This document shows positions 1-10,400 of a stretch of DNA of 64,000 bases, in pieces. Each line of letters opens with the position of its first letter. Position 1 is the stretch's first letter. The stretch is from Flavicella sediminum (GTDB lineage: Bacteria > Bacteroidota > Bacteroidia > Flavobacteriales > Flavobacteriaceae), in NCBI RefSeq assembly GCF_006381105.1, contig NZ_VDET01000002.1, forward strand, positions 1,525,578-1,589,577, in the 5' to 3' direction. The position numbers were made by a program, and so were the translations under genes. Under the pieces are notes generated by a model. It did not search any database. It worked only from the letters and a program-made list of their open reading frames with translations, and was not told the origin of the DNA.

Positions 1-1
1 G

Positions 2-190
2 AAAATAGGACACACCTTAGGAGCTTCTGGTGTGTTAAGTATGGAGTTGGCTATTTTGATGTTGGAGCATCAAAAATTTGTAGCGGTACCTTATCTAGAA
101 AAGAAAAAAGAACCGAAACATATACAGTCAGTATTAATTAATGCTGTTGGCTTTGGAGGGAATGCCGTTAGTATTTTACTTACAAAATAA
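2..190 (+). CDS. beta-ketoacyl-ACP synthase, C-terminal fragment (cut by window edge)
   Basis: Only the last 62 residues are inside the window, because the gene starts before base 1. The visible part begins KIGHTLGASG, the conserved lysine-glycine-histidine segment of the thiolase-fold condensing enzymes, where the His is catalytic. It ends with NAVGFGGNAV, the glycine-rich loop near the C-terminus of FabF/FabB-type enzymes. These enzymes condense an acyl chain with malonyl-ACP in fatty acid or related polyketide synthesis. Which subfamily it belongs to cannot be decided from this fragment. It lies 96 bases upstream of bioB on the same strand. A link to biotin or lipid synthesis is plausible but not shown. 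Confidence 0.8.
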   Translation, partial: KIGHTLGASGVLSMELAILMLEHQKFVAVPYLEKKKEPKHIQSVLINAVGFGGNAVSILLTK

Positions 191-255
191 GTTCAAGCAA
201 TATGACTTCTTCAATTCTATAGAATAGAAATTATTCGAATACAGATTAAATTACG

Positions 256-263
256 TACTTTTG
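256..263 (+). promoter_or_regulatory. putative -7 element of the bioB promoter
   Basis: TACTTTTG is a perfect match to the Bacteroidota -7 consensus TAnnTTTG, 23 bases before the bioB start codon. I see no clear -33 TTTG partner. Chance matches are common in AT-rich DNA. Confidence 0.4.
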
Positions 264-286
264 ACCCTGAAAAATTTAGAGTAATT

Positions 287-1399
287 ATGAGTGAAATTAG
301 ACATAATTGGACAAAAGAAGAGATTCTAGAAATTTATAATAAACCCTTGATGGAGTTGTTGTTTGAGGCAGCTCAAATACATCGTTTACATCATGACCCT
401 AACGCAGTACAAGTATCAACTTTATTGTCAATTAAAACAGGTGGCTGTTCAGAAGATTGTGGGTATTGCCCGCAAGCGGCTCGTTACCACACAGATATTG
501 AAGGAAATGATTTGATGCCTGTGCAAGTTGTAAAAGCACAAGCTTTAAGAGCAAAAGCTAGCGGTTCTTCTAGAGTATGTATGGGTGCTTCTTGGCGTAA
601 TGTAAAAGATGGTCCTGAATTTGACGAAGTATTAGAAATGGTTCGTACCATTAATAAGTTAGATATGGAAGTTTGCTGTACTTTAGGTATGGTCACGGAA
701 AATCAAGCAAAAAGATTGGCAGAGGCTGGTTTGTATGCTTACAATCATAATTTAGATTCTTCAGAAGAATATTACAAAGAAGTTATTTCTACCAGAGGTT
801 ATCAAGATCGTTTGGATACAATTGGAAATGTTCGAAAAACAAATGTAACGGTTTGTTCTGGTGGAATTATAGGAATGGGAGAATCTATTGAAGATAGAGC
901 GGGAATGTTAGTTGCCTTATCTACTTTAGATCCACAACCAGAATCTACTCCAATTAATGCATTGGTTGCAGTTGAAGGAACTCCTTTAGAAGATCAAAAA
1001 CCTGTGGAAATATGGGAAATGATCCGTATGGTAGCAGCTACTCGTATTGTGATGCCGGAAACACAAGTTCGTTTATCAGCAGGTAGAACGCAAATGAGTC
1101 AAGAGGGACAAGCCATGTGTTTCTTTGCGGGTGCAAATTCAATTTTTGCAGGAGATAAATTATTGACAACACCAAATCCGGATGTCAATGAAGATATGAA
1201 GTTATTTCAAAAATTGGGCTTGAATCCTATGAAACCTTTTACAAAAAAGGTACAGCCAAGAACGGTTGAGTCGGCAGATTCTGAATTTATAGCACAAGGT
1301 GAAAATCCGAAATGGACAAGACCTGAACATAAAATTGATAGAAACGAAGAAGCCAAAGCAAAGGCTAAAGAAATTAGAGCAGAGTTAAAAGAGAAATAA
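287..1399 (+). CDS. bioB: biotin synthase
   Basis: This radical-SAM enzyme inserts sulfur into dethiobiotin, the last step of biotin synthesis. The CSEDCGYC motif supplies C54, C58 and C61 for the SAM-binding [4Fe-4S] cluster. The second cluster's expected ligands are all present: C98 (RVCMGA), a Cys at 130/131 (EVCC), C190 (TVCSGG) and the Arg in VRLSAGR. This spacing follows the E. coli enzyme closely. The 370-residue length is slightly longer than typical, with a Lys/Glu-rich tail. The start is supported by the TAnnTTTG element just upstream. A strong palindromic terminator follows at 1423-1458. No other biotin gene is in the window, so bioB appears to be transcribed separately from the rest of the pathway. 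Confidence 0.97.
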   Translation: MSEIRHNWTKEEILEIYNKPLMELLFEAAQIHRLHHDPNAVQVSTLLSIKTGGCSEDCGYCPQAARYHTDIEGNDLMPVQVVKAQALRAKASGSSRVCMGASWRNVKDGPEFDEVLEMVRTINKLDMEVCCTLGMVTENQAKRLAEAGLYAYNHNLDSSEEYYKEVISTRGYQDRLDTIGNVRKTNVTVCSGGIIGMGESIEDRAGMLVALSTLDPQPESTPINALVAVEGTPLEDQKPVEIWEMIRMVAATRIVMPETQVRLSAGRTQMSQEGQAMCFFAGANSIFAGDKLLTTPNPDVNEDMKLFQKLGLNPMKPFTKKVQPRTVESADSEFIAQGENPKWTRPEHKIDRNEEAKAKAKEIRAELKEK

Positions 1400-1422
1400 A
1401 TTCTTATTACTGAATAAAAATA

Positions 1423-1458
1423 GAAAACCGATTTGAAATTTCAAATCGGTTTTCTATT
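1423..1458 (+). terminator. intrinsic terminator after bioB, with a 24-bp perfect palindrome
   Basis: Bases 1427-1450 form a perfect 24-bp palindrome (half-site ACCGATTTGAAA) flanked by A-rich sequence before and TTTTCTATTTT after. It is a good rho-independent terminator. Nearly the same 24-mer recurs at 15541-15564. A TAnnTTTG match (1455-1462) overlaps its T tract. Confidence 0.85.
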
Positions 1459-1466
1459 TTTGGTCA

Positions 1467-2888
1467 ATGGGTGAAAGTTGTGTCGATAAATGTATATTGT
1501 TTCTCTTTCTAAGTTTTAGCTCTTTTGTTTTTGGATTGAATTCGTTTTTGTCTGATGCTTTACCTTTGGATGAAAACTTGGTTGAAAATATCTGTTTTAT
1601 AAAGGATAGCAATTTTAATGAGTATTCTATTTTGGAGCAAAAACTGATTCCATTAAAAAAAACTAAAATTGGCTGGGAGAATGGAGTGTTTTGGTTTAAA
1701 GTAGTTTTAAAAAATAGTGATTCAATAAAAAGGATCGTTTTTAATACCAATGAAAGTTCAATTGATTTTGTTGAAATTTATGCGAATTCAAAACTCTTGT
1801 CAAGTACTAAAAATAGTGTTGGACTTACCAATTTGTCTTTTGAAATTGAAAATAAAACAGGTAAAGAGTATTATTTAAAGGTAAATTTTCCATATCAAGT
1901 AAATTTCCCACTCACAGCAACTAGTGCAAGCTCCTATTATACACATATAAAGTTTTTAAGCTTACTTAAAACTGGAGCTTATTATGGTTTTGCCTTAATG
2001 GTTTTAATCATTAATTTGTTTTTTTATTTTTCTTTGGAAGACAAAATATTTTTATTTTATTCACTATTTCTTGTCGCAACTAATTTTGGAATATCACACT
2101 ATGATGGTGTTTTTAATAGTTGGCTAACTTCTGATGCGCTATTTTTTACAAACACTGTTTCGCATTTTTTAATTCCTTTAACTGGAGGTTTGTTTGCATT
2201 CAATTTTTTAAATCTGAGTAATTATATGCCCAAAAGTAAATATTTTGGAAGCATATTATTGTTGGCTACTTCGATTTGCTACGTTGGTCATTTAGTTTTT
2301 TTAAATTATAAATTTTTTATTGCGGGTGATATTTTAGCTTTGTTAACACTTATGTACTATTGGATACTTGGTATTTTTGTGATAAAACGAAATGATTTTG
2401 CCATTTTCTTTGTAGTTGGTTATAGTTTGGTTTTAATAGCTGCCTTTTTATTTGTAATTCCAATGGATATAGGAATATCTGGTTTTTCACTCCCTTTAAA
2501 ACATGTCAAATTTGGCGCCTTGTTTGAAATGCTAATATTGACCTATGCGATCACATTTAGAGTCAAAAAAATGCACGAAGAAAATGAATCAAATAGAAAT
2601 GCAATACAAGAATACATTCATAAACTTAATGAGTTAGAAGAACAAGTGACTTCTTCTTCAAATTCCGAAAATAAAAGTTTCGAAGTTAAGATTAATGAGA
2701 TAGTTCGGGATTATAAGTTGACAGAGAGAGAAGTTGATGTTTTGCTTAGGCTTTACAAGGGGTACACAAATAAAAACATTGCTGCAGAATTATTTATTTC
2801 GCTTAATACAGTGAAGTATCATACAGGGAATATCTATCAAAAACTAAATATTGAAAATAAAAACGAGGTAATTAGCTTGTTTGTCTAG
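1467..2888 (+). CDS. membrane-anchored 7TM-DISM / LuxR-type regulator, copy 1
   Basis: Predicted one-component regulator with its DNA-binding domain tethered to the inner membrane. After an N-terminal hydrophobic signal (about residues 9-23) comes an extracytoplasmic domain of about 140 residues resembling 7TMR-DISMED2 (GVFWFKVVLKNSD), then about seven transmembrane segments (roughly 170-370), a short charged linker, and a C-terminal LuxR/GerE helix-turn-helix (LTEREVDVLLRLYKGYTNKNIAAEL...TVKYH, about 415-473). DISM receptors usually carry kinase, cyclase or HTH outputs; the ligand is likely a small molecule or carbohydrate, but that is inference. The next gene is a paralogue five bases away and the giant secreted protein follows. 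The ATG at 1467 lies almost at the predicted transcription start of a TAnnTTTG element at 1455-1462, so the start is uncertain. Confidence 0.8.
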   Translation: MGESCVDKCILFLFLSFSSFVFGLNSFLSDALPLDENLVENICFIKDSNFNEYSILEQKLIPLKKTKIGWENGVFWFKVVLKNSDSIKRIVFNTNESSIDFVEIYANSKLLSSTKNSVGLTNLSFEIENKTGKEYYLKVNFPYQVNFPLTATSASSYYTHIKFLSLLKTGAYYGFALMVLIINLFFYFSLEDKIFLFYSLFLVATNFGISHYDGVFNSWLTSDALFFTNTVSHFLIPLTGGLFAFNFLNLSNYMPKSKYFGSILLLATSICYVGHLVFLNYKFFIAGDILALLTLMYYWILGIFVIKRNDFAIFFVVGYSLVLIAAFLFVIPMDIGISGFSLPLKHVKFGALFEMLILTYAITFRVKKMHEENESNRNAIQEYIHKLNELEEQVTSSSNSENKSFEVKINEIVRDYKLTEREVDVLLRLYKGYTNKNIAAELFISLNTVKYHTGNIYQKLNIENKNEVISLFV

Positions 2889-2893
2889 ATTTT

Positions 2894-4294
2894 ATGAAAG
2901 CACAAAGAAGACATGTTTGTCTATACCTTTTAATAATTAGTTTGTTTTGTATTTCGTGTACAAAACAAACCAAAAATAGTTTTGCTGAGCTTGCTTTTAT
3001 TCAAGATGAAAATTTCGATGAAAATACAATTCAAAAACAGGAATTCAAAGTTTTGACAACTTCAAGACTAGGTTATAAAAATGGATGGTATTGGTTTAAA
3101 ATTTCTAAAAAACCAGATTCAATACCTTTGATATTTAGTTTAGAAGGGAATACAATCGATAAGATAGAAGTATATCACGAAAACGTGAAAATTTCCGACC
3201 ACAGTCATACTATAGATCCTACAAATTTAGCACTTAAAATACCACCTACTTCTCATAATGCAACCTACTATGTAAAGTCCCATTTTACGAAACATGTCGA
3301 TTTTCCTTTAAAAATTTATTCTGAAGATTCTTATTTTAGGAATAAGAACCAATATTATTTTGTTAATGGAAGTTATTATGGGTTTGTGATAATGGTACTA
3401 ATCGTTAATTTGTTTTTTTATTTTTCATTGGGAGAAAAAACCTTTTTGGCTTATTGCTTTTTTGTTGTTTTTACAAATATTGGACTTACTGATTACGATG
3501 GATTGATCAACCTTTGGTTTGAAAAAGACGTAATTCGTTATATAGGTATAAGTATGCATTTTTTAGTTCCATTGTCATCAGGTGTTTTCGCATCCTTACT
3601 ATTAGATTATCATAAGTTAATACCCCGGAGTAAAATTATTTCTATAATTACGATTCCTCTTGCTATCTGTTTTTATATTGCGTTTGTTATTACTGAAGAG
3701 TTTCTATATTTTGCTATTGGAGATACAATCGGCTTGTTGTATTTTTCCTATTATATGTTTTTAGGTGTTTCATGTATTAGAAAGCAAGTGTTTGCTAAGT
3801 TTTCGGTTGTAGGGTATAGTTTGGTATTTCTTTCAGCAATTACTTTTGTAATACCTTTAAATTGGGGAATACAAGCTTTTAGTACACCACTTTATATGAT
3901 AAAAATTGGCGCCTTGTTTGAAATGCTAATTCTATCTTATGCGATTACCTATAGAGTTAAGAAAATTCAAGAAGAAAACGAATCCATTCATCATGAAATT
4001 AAGCAATACATCACCAAAATTTATGTATTGGAAAATGAGCTTAAAGAAGAAAATAATACATCGAAGAATAATTCTTTAATAGAACAAAAAATTGAAGAAT
4101 TGGCAATTTCACATAATTTAACGCTTAGAGAAAAAGATGTGCTATTGCAAATTTCAAAAGGCTTAAATAATCAACAAATGGCAAATGAATTATTTGTTTC
4201 TGTAAACACTATAAAATATCATACCCGAAACTTGTATGAAAAATTAGATGTGAAAAAAAGAGCAGAAATAACTTCTAAAATTATTCCGAACTAA
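2894..4294 (+). CDS. membrane-anchored 7TM-DISM / LuxR-type regulator, copy 2
   Basis: This is a paralogue of the upstream gene with the same architecture: N-terminal signal ending LFCISCTK (near-lipobox, so it may be lipid-anchored), a DISMED2-like sensor (GWYWFKISKKPD), about seven transmembrane segments and a C-terminal LuxR helix-turn-helix (LTLREKDVLLQISKGLNNQQMANELF). The two proteins share many segments outright, for example VLIVNLFFYFSL versus VLIINLFFYFSL, and IGALFEMLIL versus FGALFEMLIL, so a tandem duplication is likely. It lies five bases after copy 1, which suggests co-transcription. The target genes are unknown; the adjacent secreted-protein operon is the obvious candidate. Whether the two copies form a heteromer cannot be told from sequence. 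Confidence 0.8.
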   Translation: MKAQRRHVCLYLLIISLFCISCTKQTKNSFAELAFIQDENFDENTIQKQEFKVLTTSRLGYKNGWYWFKISKKPDSIPLIFSLEGNTIDKIEVYHENVKISDHSHTIDPTNLALKIPPTSHNATYYVKSHFTKHVDFPLKIYSEDSYFRNKNQYYFVNGSYYGFVIMVLIVNLFFYFSLGEKTFLAYCFFVVFTNIGLTDYDGLINLWFEKDVIRYIGISMHFLVPLSSGVFASLLLDYHKLIPRSKIISIITIPLAICFYIAFVITEEFLYFAIGDTIGLLYFSYYMFLGVSCIRKQVFAKFSVVGYSLVFLSAITFVIPLNWGIQAFSTPLYMIKIGALFEMLILSYAITYRVKKIQEENESIHHEIKQYITKIYVLENELKEENNTSKNNSLIEQKIEELAISHNLTLREKDVLLQISKGLNNQQMANELFVSVNTIKYHTRNLYEKLDVKKRAEITSKIIPN

Positions 4295-4417
4295 TTTTTA
4301 AGCAAGGCCCAAGCTTCTTTTTAATATTTTAAAATAAAAAGCATAAAAAGGCTGATTTACTGGTGGTTTTAATGAAAAACTACCCAAAAGGGTGGGAGGT
4401 ATTATTGAGCTAGATAC

Positions 4418-4425
4418 TATTTTTG
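4418..4425 (+). promoter_or_regulatory. putative -7 element for the giant T9SS protein gene
   Basis: TATTTTTG matches TAnnTTTG and predicts a transcript start near 4431. That is upstream of the ATG at 4455 but downstream of the more distal ATG at 4392, so it supports the later start. Confidence 0.45.
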
Positions 4426-4454
4426 GACACACAAAAATACAAAATCTTAGCGTT

Positions 4455-7400
4455 ATGAATAATTTTTCAATACACCTCAAGCAAATTTTCACAAGCATTT
4501 TTTTACTGTTTGTAACGATCCTTTTTTCTCAAACGGGAACTGAATATGCCAATATTCAATATTTAGACAATATGGAAAATGGATCTGGGTCAATTAGTAT
4601 TTACATATATGTTGAAAATGAATATGATGGTCATTGGGATTATTTAAAAGACTTGGATATCGATGTTTCTATAAATGGAGAGGCTTATCAGCCTTTTGCT
4701 TTTTTAGGTAAACAAGATGGTATTTATGATGTCAATTCTTATGCAAGTGACTATAAGAATAGGGAAACGGAATTTGTTTTAAATACGGGTGGCGGAAATC
4801 CAAATCAACACATAAGATTGTATTTTAATAATGAAGATCATGAGGTTGAATCTAAGGCAGTAACTTTTTCTCATTTTGAAGATACCAATTCACAAGTTGC
4901 AGGAACTCCTAAAGGAGCAGATAGAGTTCATATAAATGTAAAGCCTTATGAAATTAATCGTTTTAAAGGAGCTAAAACTATTCAATTTCGTTGCAGAGGA
5001 AACTATCTTGAAAATTGGTTAGACCACGAAAACGCGAATAATACTTTAAGTATTAATGAAAAGCTAACGGAAAAATTTGAATTATTTGAAGAAAATAATA
5101 GCGGTCAGGAAGAAATAAATTTTAATGTCGATTTCAATAAATCGGAAGGTGCAGCTCATCTAACTTTTAGAATAGAATCAATTCAAAATGAAACTGAATA
5201 CGATCATTTGGCCTGTTTAGAACTTAAAAAAATTGTCTACAATCAACAAAATCAAGTTGTTTCAGATGAAGTTATTGGTTATGTAAACCATAACTCGAAT
5301 ATATTGGGGTGTTCAGATTTGTTTAGCGATGCAGCAACATCAGATACTTTTTTAGGAGAATTTGGAGATTCCTATAAATTTGGCTTAAAATACGACAACT
5401 TATACGCCACACCTTATGGCAATTCCTATTGGACTAAAAGTGGTGGTGATAATTATTTTGTAATTAGAGATTATATAACCCAAGAAAATTATAAAAACAA
5501 AATTCAATATTATGTGCATGGTACTTATTATTCTAGGGAAAGAAATGGAGAGAATAAAAAGGTTAATTTTAATTGGGCTGATAATATTAAAGGGAATTTT
5601 GTTGTAAATGAAGAAATTCCAATTCCAAATATTAGTCTAAAGGAAGCCGAAGTCTCTTCAACAAATAATTGTCAAATAGATTTATCATGGGATACGCCCA
5701 CCTTATTTGGAGGAGATACCTCTAGAAATTTTGTTGCCATATATAGAGATGATAAAAGAATTGCCTATGTTGATGCAGATGGAGGGGTTAATAAATATGC
5801 TGATACGGATATAGTAGCTGGTGAAAAATACAATTATAAAATTGCGCTTGAATATGATAGAGCCTATAACGATCGTAGTTTTGAGGCAATTTCTGGACAA
5901 AAAGATGGTAAAGAAGGAGTAATCATAAATTTATTAGAAGCTCCGTCAGGACTTTCAAGCAATCAAGTTGGTTGTAATGGAAATATTGAAATTTCTTGGA
6001 GTTATACTTCAAATCCTTCCTCTTTTGTTTTAGAAAGAAAAGCATCAAATGATGAAGATTTTACGGTTTTAAACAACAATATTTCTGGTAGTTTAAGATC
6101 GTTTACAGATACGGATGTCATAGAAAATGAAGTTTATGTATATCGAATTGCCGCTATTTCAAATGCGCTTTCGTGTAATACAACGGGGTATTATTCATCA
6201 GATTATACACATTCGAAAGATCCAATTGACATCAAACCTATTTTTAACAACGAGAGTTACTTGGTTGAAGCTTCTAAAGGGTATTACAGTAATAGAACGG
6301 AATTGGAATGGATTCCTAATTTGGATAAAGAACAATACATCAATCAATACAAAATTTATGTTCGTGAATTTGGAACAACTATAAAGCCAAATCTATTAAC
6401 AACTTTAGATATCAATGCGAAAAAATATGAACATACAAATGGTAAAGCAGGTACAATATATGAGTATTTTATTGTTGGAGAACGTGTTGTAGAAACAGAA
6501 TGTGGAAGACAAATTACATCTTCCTATACAATAGATGGACTTTCGGGTATTAAAACTCCAGATGTTTTAGGTGAAGGAGTTGCCTATGATATTGGATTAC
6601 GAGTTGCAACCGGAGTTATTAATGGAAATATAAATTATACAGGTGGTACTGCAGTTCCAAATGTTAAAGTAATTGCTGAGCGTCAGGAAATAAACAAAGG
6701 GAAATCATTGTCTTTTAACGGGGTAAATTCTTATGTAGATGTTACAGCTTCAGCGTCTATTGATTTTAAAGATGAATTCACAGTTTCATTTTGGGTAAAG
6801 CCAGAAAATAATGAAGAAAGTTATTTATTAGAAAACAGTCAGTTTAAAATTCTTCGTTTAGAAAACGGTCAAATAGCTTTTGCTGTGTATGGCAAAAATG
6901 GAGAATTTACACAAATAGTTACAGATTGGCATGTTGTTCCAACAGGAAATTGGACCCAAATTACAGTAACATATAATAGTACAAAACGAGAAATAAAAGC
7001 CTACTACAATGGTAGTAAATGGGGTGCGTTGGACTTAAATTCAGACTTTACAACTTTAAGACCAAATCTAAAAACAAAATTATCTATTGGTAGGCGAGAG
7101 GGAACTTCTGGTTATTTACAAGGTAAACTAGATGAAATACGAATGTTTGATCGATGTTTGGAGGCTGAAGAGATAGCTAGAATTAGTGGAAGTTTTGTTG
7201 CTGCTGATTATAACGGTTTAAAGTTATATCTAAAAGTTTTTGAAGGAAGAGGAAATACGGTATATGACATTGCTCATAAAGGAGATTTGTTTTACAAGAA
7301 TAATGGCGTGCTAAATAACACCATATTTTCGGATGATATTCCTTCACAAAGTCAACTAGGAAATGTGGGGTATACCGATGCTTATGGTAATTATACTATT

Positions 7401-10400
7401 GAAGCAGTAGAATATGGCGACTCTGGTGAGAATTTTAATATCATTCCAACAGCTACGCTTGCGGGTGCTATTCATGAGTTTGATCCCGTAAGAAAAACTT
7501 TATTTATAGGAGAAGGATCAAAAGTTAATAATGATAAAGATTTTGAAGATATTTCATCTTTTCAGTTTTCGGGATATGTTCGTTTTAATTTTCCCAATAC
7601 CGAAGCTGCTAATGAAAAAACTTCTGGTTCAGAGGGAATTAAAATTTATTTAGATGGCGGGGGAGCTATTGCAGGTGATGATAGACAAGCCTACGAAACT
7701 GATGAAAATGGTTTCTTTGATGTGCAAATTCCTATTGGGCAGCATTATATTGAATTTAGAAGAAATGGACATGTATTCGCAAATGGTAGATTTCCTGCAA
7801 CAGGAGTTTATGATTTTCAAGAAGGAGTGACAGGCTTGGAAATATTAGATGATACCAAACATAAATTAACAGGTAGAATTGTAGGAGGTTTAATAGAAGG
7901 TAATAAACCCATGTCTATGGAATCAAATCCTTCTGTCAATAATATTGGTCAAGCTAAATTTACGTTGACCTCCGAAGACGGGAAAATTGTTAGGGAAATT
8001 ACCTCTAGCTCCAGTACTGGAGAATACAGTATTGAACTTCCTCCTAAAAAATTCATTTCATCTTCTGTAAAATGGACTAAAGATTTGATAGATATTGTTT
8101 CGTCTGGAGATATTCAACCAATTGATCTATCTTCAATAAACGCGTACAATGGGACAAAAGAGGCCGATAGTGTTTTTGTAGATGATGTTTATATAAGGTC
8201 GGATACCACTTTTTATAATGTTCGTAAAGATTTTATTTACAGAAAAAAACCTGAATTGGTTGTTACTGGTTTGTTGAAGAATGGAAACAGTATTACAGAG
8301 ACGACAATAAAGAATTCAGCTGAAGAATTTTACAATTTAAAACAAGGTAATACAGCTGTTGCTATAGATTTAAAAACATTGCCTTATCCTACATATTTTT
8401 CTGCAAGTGATTATGAATATAAAATGAAAGCCGTAGAAAAATATACAAATAAAGATACTTCCATTGAATATTCCGTACCGGTTACAGACGGGGAACTGGT
8501 TATTAATAATGGCATTGGTGTAGGTTTTTATAAAGATGAGGAAGGTAAGAGTAAAACCTATGGTAGTCCTGAAGTAATTACTTTGGATAGTCATGGAGAG
8601 TTGGTGTATCAGTTTAAAGCTCAAGAACCAAATATTAATGAGAATTCAAGTGCAGGTTTAGAGCATTTAAGTTATACCAAAGAAATGTCAATAACCTTAA
8701 ATGTAGGTGCTTTTAGTACATCTTGGCCAAATGCGTCTGATTCAAATGAAACGCAGAGGGCTTATATTATTGGAGGAAAACAACAAGGAGCTAATTTTGT
8801 AACAAAAGCACCACCTGTAGTAGATTTTGTTTTAAGAGATCCTCCAGGTTCTAACAGTTATGCTTATTGGTCTAAAGAAGAAAGTTTTTTTACCTCTGCT
8901 GAATATAATGCGGGTGGTTTTGGTAACCTAAATGCTTTTGTAGGATTAGGAGTTGGAATGAATACCTTGCTTGGAGGAGGTATTGTTGGTGTTGGTGAAA
9001 TTGCTGAAGGTAAAATTTTAGGAACAATGGAAATTAATGCTGGTTTTGATATCGGTGCAGGTGGAGAATATATTTTCGAGACATCTTTCTCTGAAGATAT
9101 TCAGACAAATGGAGATGCAATCCAAGTGGGAAGATCGGATGTTTTTGTTGCAAAGTCTCAAAACCTTATGACAGGTACGGGGGTTCATATTAGACCAGTT
9201 CCAGAAAGTTTATGTGGGGGGAATTGCTATGGAGAGGTAATGAAAGATAAGAATGGAAATAACTATAGGATGACTCGTGTTTTACAGAGTTATTTAAACC
9301 CCGTAGGGTCTCCTACCTTCTTTATATTCTCTCAAAATCACATTCAAAATGTATTAATTCCTGACTTAATTGAAGTAAGAAATACTTTTTTAACTAGGCC
9401 AGGTTCTAGGTATATATCAAAAATTCCACAAAGTAATGAGAATTTTGGTTCAAATAATGACGATCCAGTTTGGGGAGTTAATGCTTCAACAACAAATTAT
9501 ATTAGAACAGAAGCAGGAGATTTTGATGGGCAAAGTTATACATATAGCCCTATGGGTGATCCTAATAAAGCGATAGATTCGATTAGAGTAATGAATCAAC
9601 AAATACGTTTATGGAAAGAAGCATTGGCAAATAATGAGATTCAAAAATGGATTGCGAAAAAGTACCAAAGTTCAGAAAATGTTTCTATTGCAAGTGGAGT
9701 TTCTTTGGAAAGAAGTAATACATCTTCACATTCAGGATCGGCATATGTTTCTTTTGAAATGTCTTCTTCCGTAGCTTATGGAGCCAAATTAGAATTTGAT
9801 GGCTATGGAGTTGCGGTTGAATCTGAGATGAGTGCTGAGGTTGGAATTAGATCTAGTGCCAAATCTACCACAGGTGGTGGAACTAGTAAAACTGTCGGAT
9901 ATGTATTAAATGACCCCGATGAGGATGATGCTATTAGTGTTGATATATTTTCAGGAACAGGAAGTAATGGCCCAATTTTCTTAACAAAAGCCGGACAGAC
10001 ATCCTGTCCTTTTGAAGATAAAATTGTGATGGAATATGCGAACGAACATTATATTCAAACGTTAATTGATATTCAAGAAGGTGATAAAAATAAAGCTATG
10101 GAAGAAGCAAAAGCATACGGAATTGCTGGAGCTACGGAAAACGAATCACAGAAATACGGAGAAGCAAATCAGTTAAATGCAGATATCAATCAATTAAAAG
10201 TACTTCTTGCCGAAATTAGAGCTGGTGAGGTTGTCTTGAGTAATGCCACATTGCAAAGAGACAAACCTGCGATGAAAATTAACGGAGCAAAAACGGCACA
10301 AGCGTTTAATGTTCCTGCCGATGAAGCCGCCAATTTTAAATTAACATTGTTAAACGAAGGGGAAGCTGGAGATCCACAATATTTCTCGGTAAAAGCAATG

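Noticed and set aside
252-257. TACGTA upstream of bioB, and other isolated copies (for example near 21480, 28747, 30748)
   Set aside because: These copies do not have the 39.5-base spacing to a TAnnTTTG element seen in the nitrate promoters, and some are inside genes. In AT-rich DNA the hexamer alone is expected by chance, so only the spaced set is treated as meaningful.
4392-4454. Upstream ATG extending the giant protein by 21 residues
   Set aside because: The extension precedes a good signal peptide and the predicted transcript start (about 4431), so translation from 4392 is unlikely.
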